Assembly: GCA_002293525.1 (NCBI GenBank)
Contig: DBDJ01000013.1
Coordinates: forward strand, 1 to 64,000
Length of the DNA stretch: 64,000 nt
Source of the DNA: Lachnospiraceae bacterium UBA935
Lineage (GTDB): Bacteria; Bacillota; Clostridia; Lachnospirales; Lachnospiraceae
Direction: 5' to 3'
Shown here: positions 62,767 to 64,000 of the stretch, piece by piece
Position numbering within the stretch: the first letter of the stretch is position 1
How the letters are laid out: each line of letters starts with the position of its first letter
The notes under the pieces: generated by a model
Told to the model about the DNA's origin: nothing
Database searches by the model: none
Seen by the model: only the letters and a program-made list of their open reading frames with translations
Translations under genes and position numbers: made by a program

Positions 62767-63405
62767 TTATAGGTTCCTTTCTGCTTTCATTTTGCGGTAT
62801 ATATCTAGGATGCCGGCGCGGATCTCCTGACGGGCTGCATCTTTACTTAGCTCGTCAACCGAAGCTCCGAGACAGTTCTTTTGAAAAGAGTAATAAATAA
62901 CCGCCTGATATTGCCGGGCCAGCACCGCCGCATTGGACGGGGCAATATCGCCGCGTGCCATCATATCTGCGAAAACTCTTTCCTGCTGCCGCTGCGGGGC
63001 TTCAAAGAGTAACTGTCGGTAATGCGCGGCAGCATCTGGATCAGCCATCCTTTCGATGGACAGGACGGCAACGAGCGGATAAATATCGGGGTGCAGTAAA
63101 TAATTGTCAAGAATCCCAACGGCTACATCACACATGGCGGCCTCGCTTATCTGCCGGGTCTGGGCAAATGTCTGATCGAAGCGTTGCTGCATTATCTCGA
63201 TGATGCCATGAACCTTGGCGATCAATGTGTCCATGATTGCCTGCTTGTTCTGATAATGATAGTAAATGGTACTTTCCTTGATCTCGACGATTCGGCAAAT
63301 ATCGCGGATGGAAACGGCCCGGTAGCCTTTTTGGGCAAAGAGCATAAGGGCGGCTTGGGCGATTCTTTCTTTGGTGGTGATGACTGGTTCGATATGAGGT
63401 CTCAT
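62767..63405 (-). CDS. TetR/AcrR-family transcriptional regulator
   Basis: 212 residues with the TetR HTH at about 12-58 (MLFAQKGYRAVSIRDICRI, then STIYYHYQNKQAIMDTL) and a helical ligand domain. Two perfect operator palindromes flank the -10 box of its own promoter, so it most likely represses itself and the hydrolase gene until an inducer binds. Confidence 0.92.
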   Translation of the reverse strand: MRPHIEPVITTKERIAQAALMLFAQKGYRAVSIRDICRIVEIKESTIYYHYQNKQAIMDTLIAKVHGIIEIMQQRFDQTFAQTRQISEAAMCDVAVGILDNYLLHPDIYPLVAVLSIERMADPDAAAHYRQLLFEAPQRQQERVFADMMARGDIAPSNAAVLARQYQAVIYYSFQKNCLGASVDELSKDAARQEIRAGILDIYRKMKAERNL

Positions 63406-63432
63406 AGAATTACCTTTCTTTGATAATCAAAA

Positions 63433-63480
63433 TCTAACAATCGTTAGAAATATTATATCTAACGATCGTTAGACTGTCAA
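63433..63480 (-). promoter_or_regulatory. Autoregulated TetR promoter with two operators
   Basis: -35 TTGACA (63475-63480), -10 TATAAT (63452-63457), 17-bp spacer. The spacer contains the perfect palindrome TCTAACGATCGTTAGA (63458-63473). A near-copy TCTAACAATCGTTAGA (63433-63448) lies just downstream of the -10, 25 bp away. Confidence 0.9.
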
Positions 63481-63559
63481 GAGAAAGCTTGTTTTTATTT
63501 ATTGTTGAGATTACCGTTATTTTATACTATACTATACATATCATAAATTATTATAATAT

Positions 63560-63850
63560 ATGAGCATAGAGGTGAACATGGCGATGAACGTGGAAACGAA
63601 AAATGACTCAACACTGACGCCTTTCATAACTGCCATATACATTGATCCAAAGTTTCGCGGACGATACTTAAGTGAAAAGTTACTCAATGCTGCTTTTGAT
63701 TTTGTTCATTCAATTGGTTTTAATGCCGTATATCTGATTAGCGGCGAAAAAGGATTATATGAAAAATATGGCTTTGTAGAATGTGCTTTAACTACAACTC
63801 TATCTGGCACAACCGAACCGGTATTTAAAAAATGTATCGAATTACCTTAA
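63560..63850 (+). pseudogene. GNAT acetyltransferase fragment
   Basis: 96 codons covering only the C-terminal half of a GNAT domain: the acetyl-CoA motif with IYIDPKFRGRYLSEKLLNAAF and the closing YEKYGFVE. The N-terminal ~60 residues of a normal GNAT are absent, replaced by a short polar stretch. A GAGGTGA site precedes an internal ATG at 63578. It may be a truncated relic or a rebuilt short gene. Its stop overlaps the convergent GGDEF gene's stop. Confidence 0.6.
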
Positions 63851-64000
63851 TAGACAATCTGATTCCGTCCCCCCTCTTTTCCCAGATATAATTTGCGGTC
63901 GGCTTCATGAATATCATCTTCCATGCCCTTACGTACATCTATCTCTTCCAAGCCAAACGTCATGGTAACCTTTATCTTTTGACCATTATAAACAATCTCC
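63847..64000 (-). CDS. C-terminal end of a GGDEF (diguanylate cyclase) protein, cut by window edge
   Basis: The last 50 codons on the minus strand read VTMTFGLEEIDV then EADRKLYLGKEGGRNQIVY and stop, the unmistakable end of a GGDEF domain. Catalytic residues lie outside the window. Gene continues past 64000. It would make cyclic di-GMP if the missing motif is intact. Confidence 0.85.
   Translation of the reverse strand, partial: EIVYNGQKIKVTMTFGLEEIDVRKGMEDDIHEADRKLYLGKEGGRNQIVY

Overview
The window looks like part of a low-to-mid GC Firmicute chromosome, most likely an anaerobic Clostridia/Lachnospiraceae-type organism. This is an inference from strong AGGAGG-type ribosome sites, TTGACA/TATAAT promoters, an AgrB-type protease, GHKL and BceS-like kinases, and the carbohydrate gene content. 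No rRNA, tRNA or CRISPR array was seen.

Left part (1-19.2 kb) holds ordinary accessory genes. A plus-strand sugar operon has a ROK regulator, a membrane-anchored GH8 glycosidase, a GH4 6-phospho-glycosidase and a BadF-type sugar kinase. Next come an agrB-like gene without a recognisable agrD, an aldo/keto reductase with ferredoxin-type clusters, a membrane-anchored unknown protein, and a minus-strand response regulator, kinase and FtsX-type ABC transporter set. A decayed stretch (14.4-16.7 kb) carries an IS110 transposase remnant, a cut-down rhaA (rhamnose isomerase) remnant, a short gene fragment and an intact nitroreductase. An AraC regulator overlaps a GHKL sensor kinase at 16.9-19.2 kb.

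The centre and right (19.25-61.7 kb) are the remarkable part: two tandem, same-strand operons built from the same parts. Operon A runs from a promoter near 38.3 kb down to 19.25 kb. It has a small membrane protein, a membrane GTPase with zinc ribbons, a GrpE-like protein, a lidless Hsp70, a zinc-ribbon/FN3 protein, a second GTPase, a GAP1-like giant protein, a HerA-type ATPase, a transglutaminase-like protein, a papain-like protein with a disordered head, two unknown proteins and an HExxH protein. Operon B runs from a promoter near 61.8 kb down to 38.55 kb. It has an XRE regulator, a VWA membrane protein, a membrane protein, a GrpE-like protein, two Hsp70s (one with an acidic linker, one with a beta-rich tail), a zinc-ribbon/FN3 protein, a GTPase, a GAP1-like protein, a three-fold repeated membrane protein, a transglutaminase-like protein, a degenerate ATPase, a SUKH immunity protein, a GHH nuclease and a VirD4-like ATPase. 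The two operon promoters share a 13-bp element (ATAACATCTRGTA) at the same place in the 17-bp spacer, so the XRE protein probably controls both.

My reading is that the operons encode a chaperone- and GTPase-centred conflict or stress-response machine: NTPase switches (GTPases with GAP1 partners), Hsp70/GrpE remodelling, pump-like ATPases, membrane parts, and effector-like enzymes (nuclease, peptidases, transglutaminase-like proteins). I recall DO-GTPase and GAP1 as family names from comparative-genomics work on predicted bacterial conflict systems. I do not know a described system with this full composition.

Right edge (61.9-64 kb): a TetR regulator with two perfect operators around its own promoter drives an alpha/beta hydrolase. 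A short GNAT-like fragment and the C-terminal end of a GGDEF protein complete the window.
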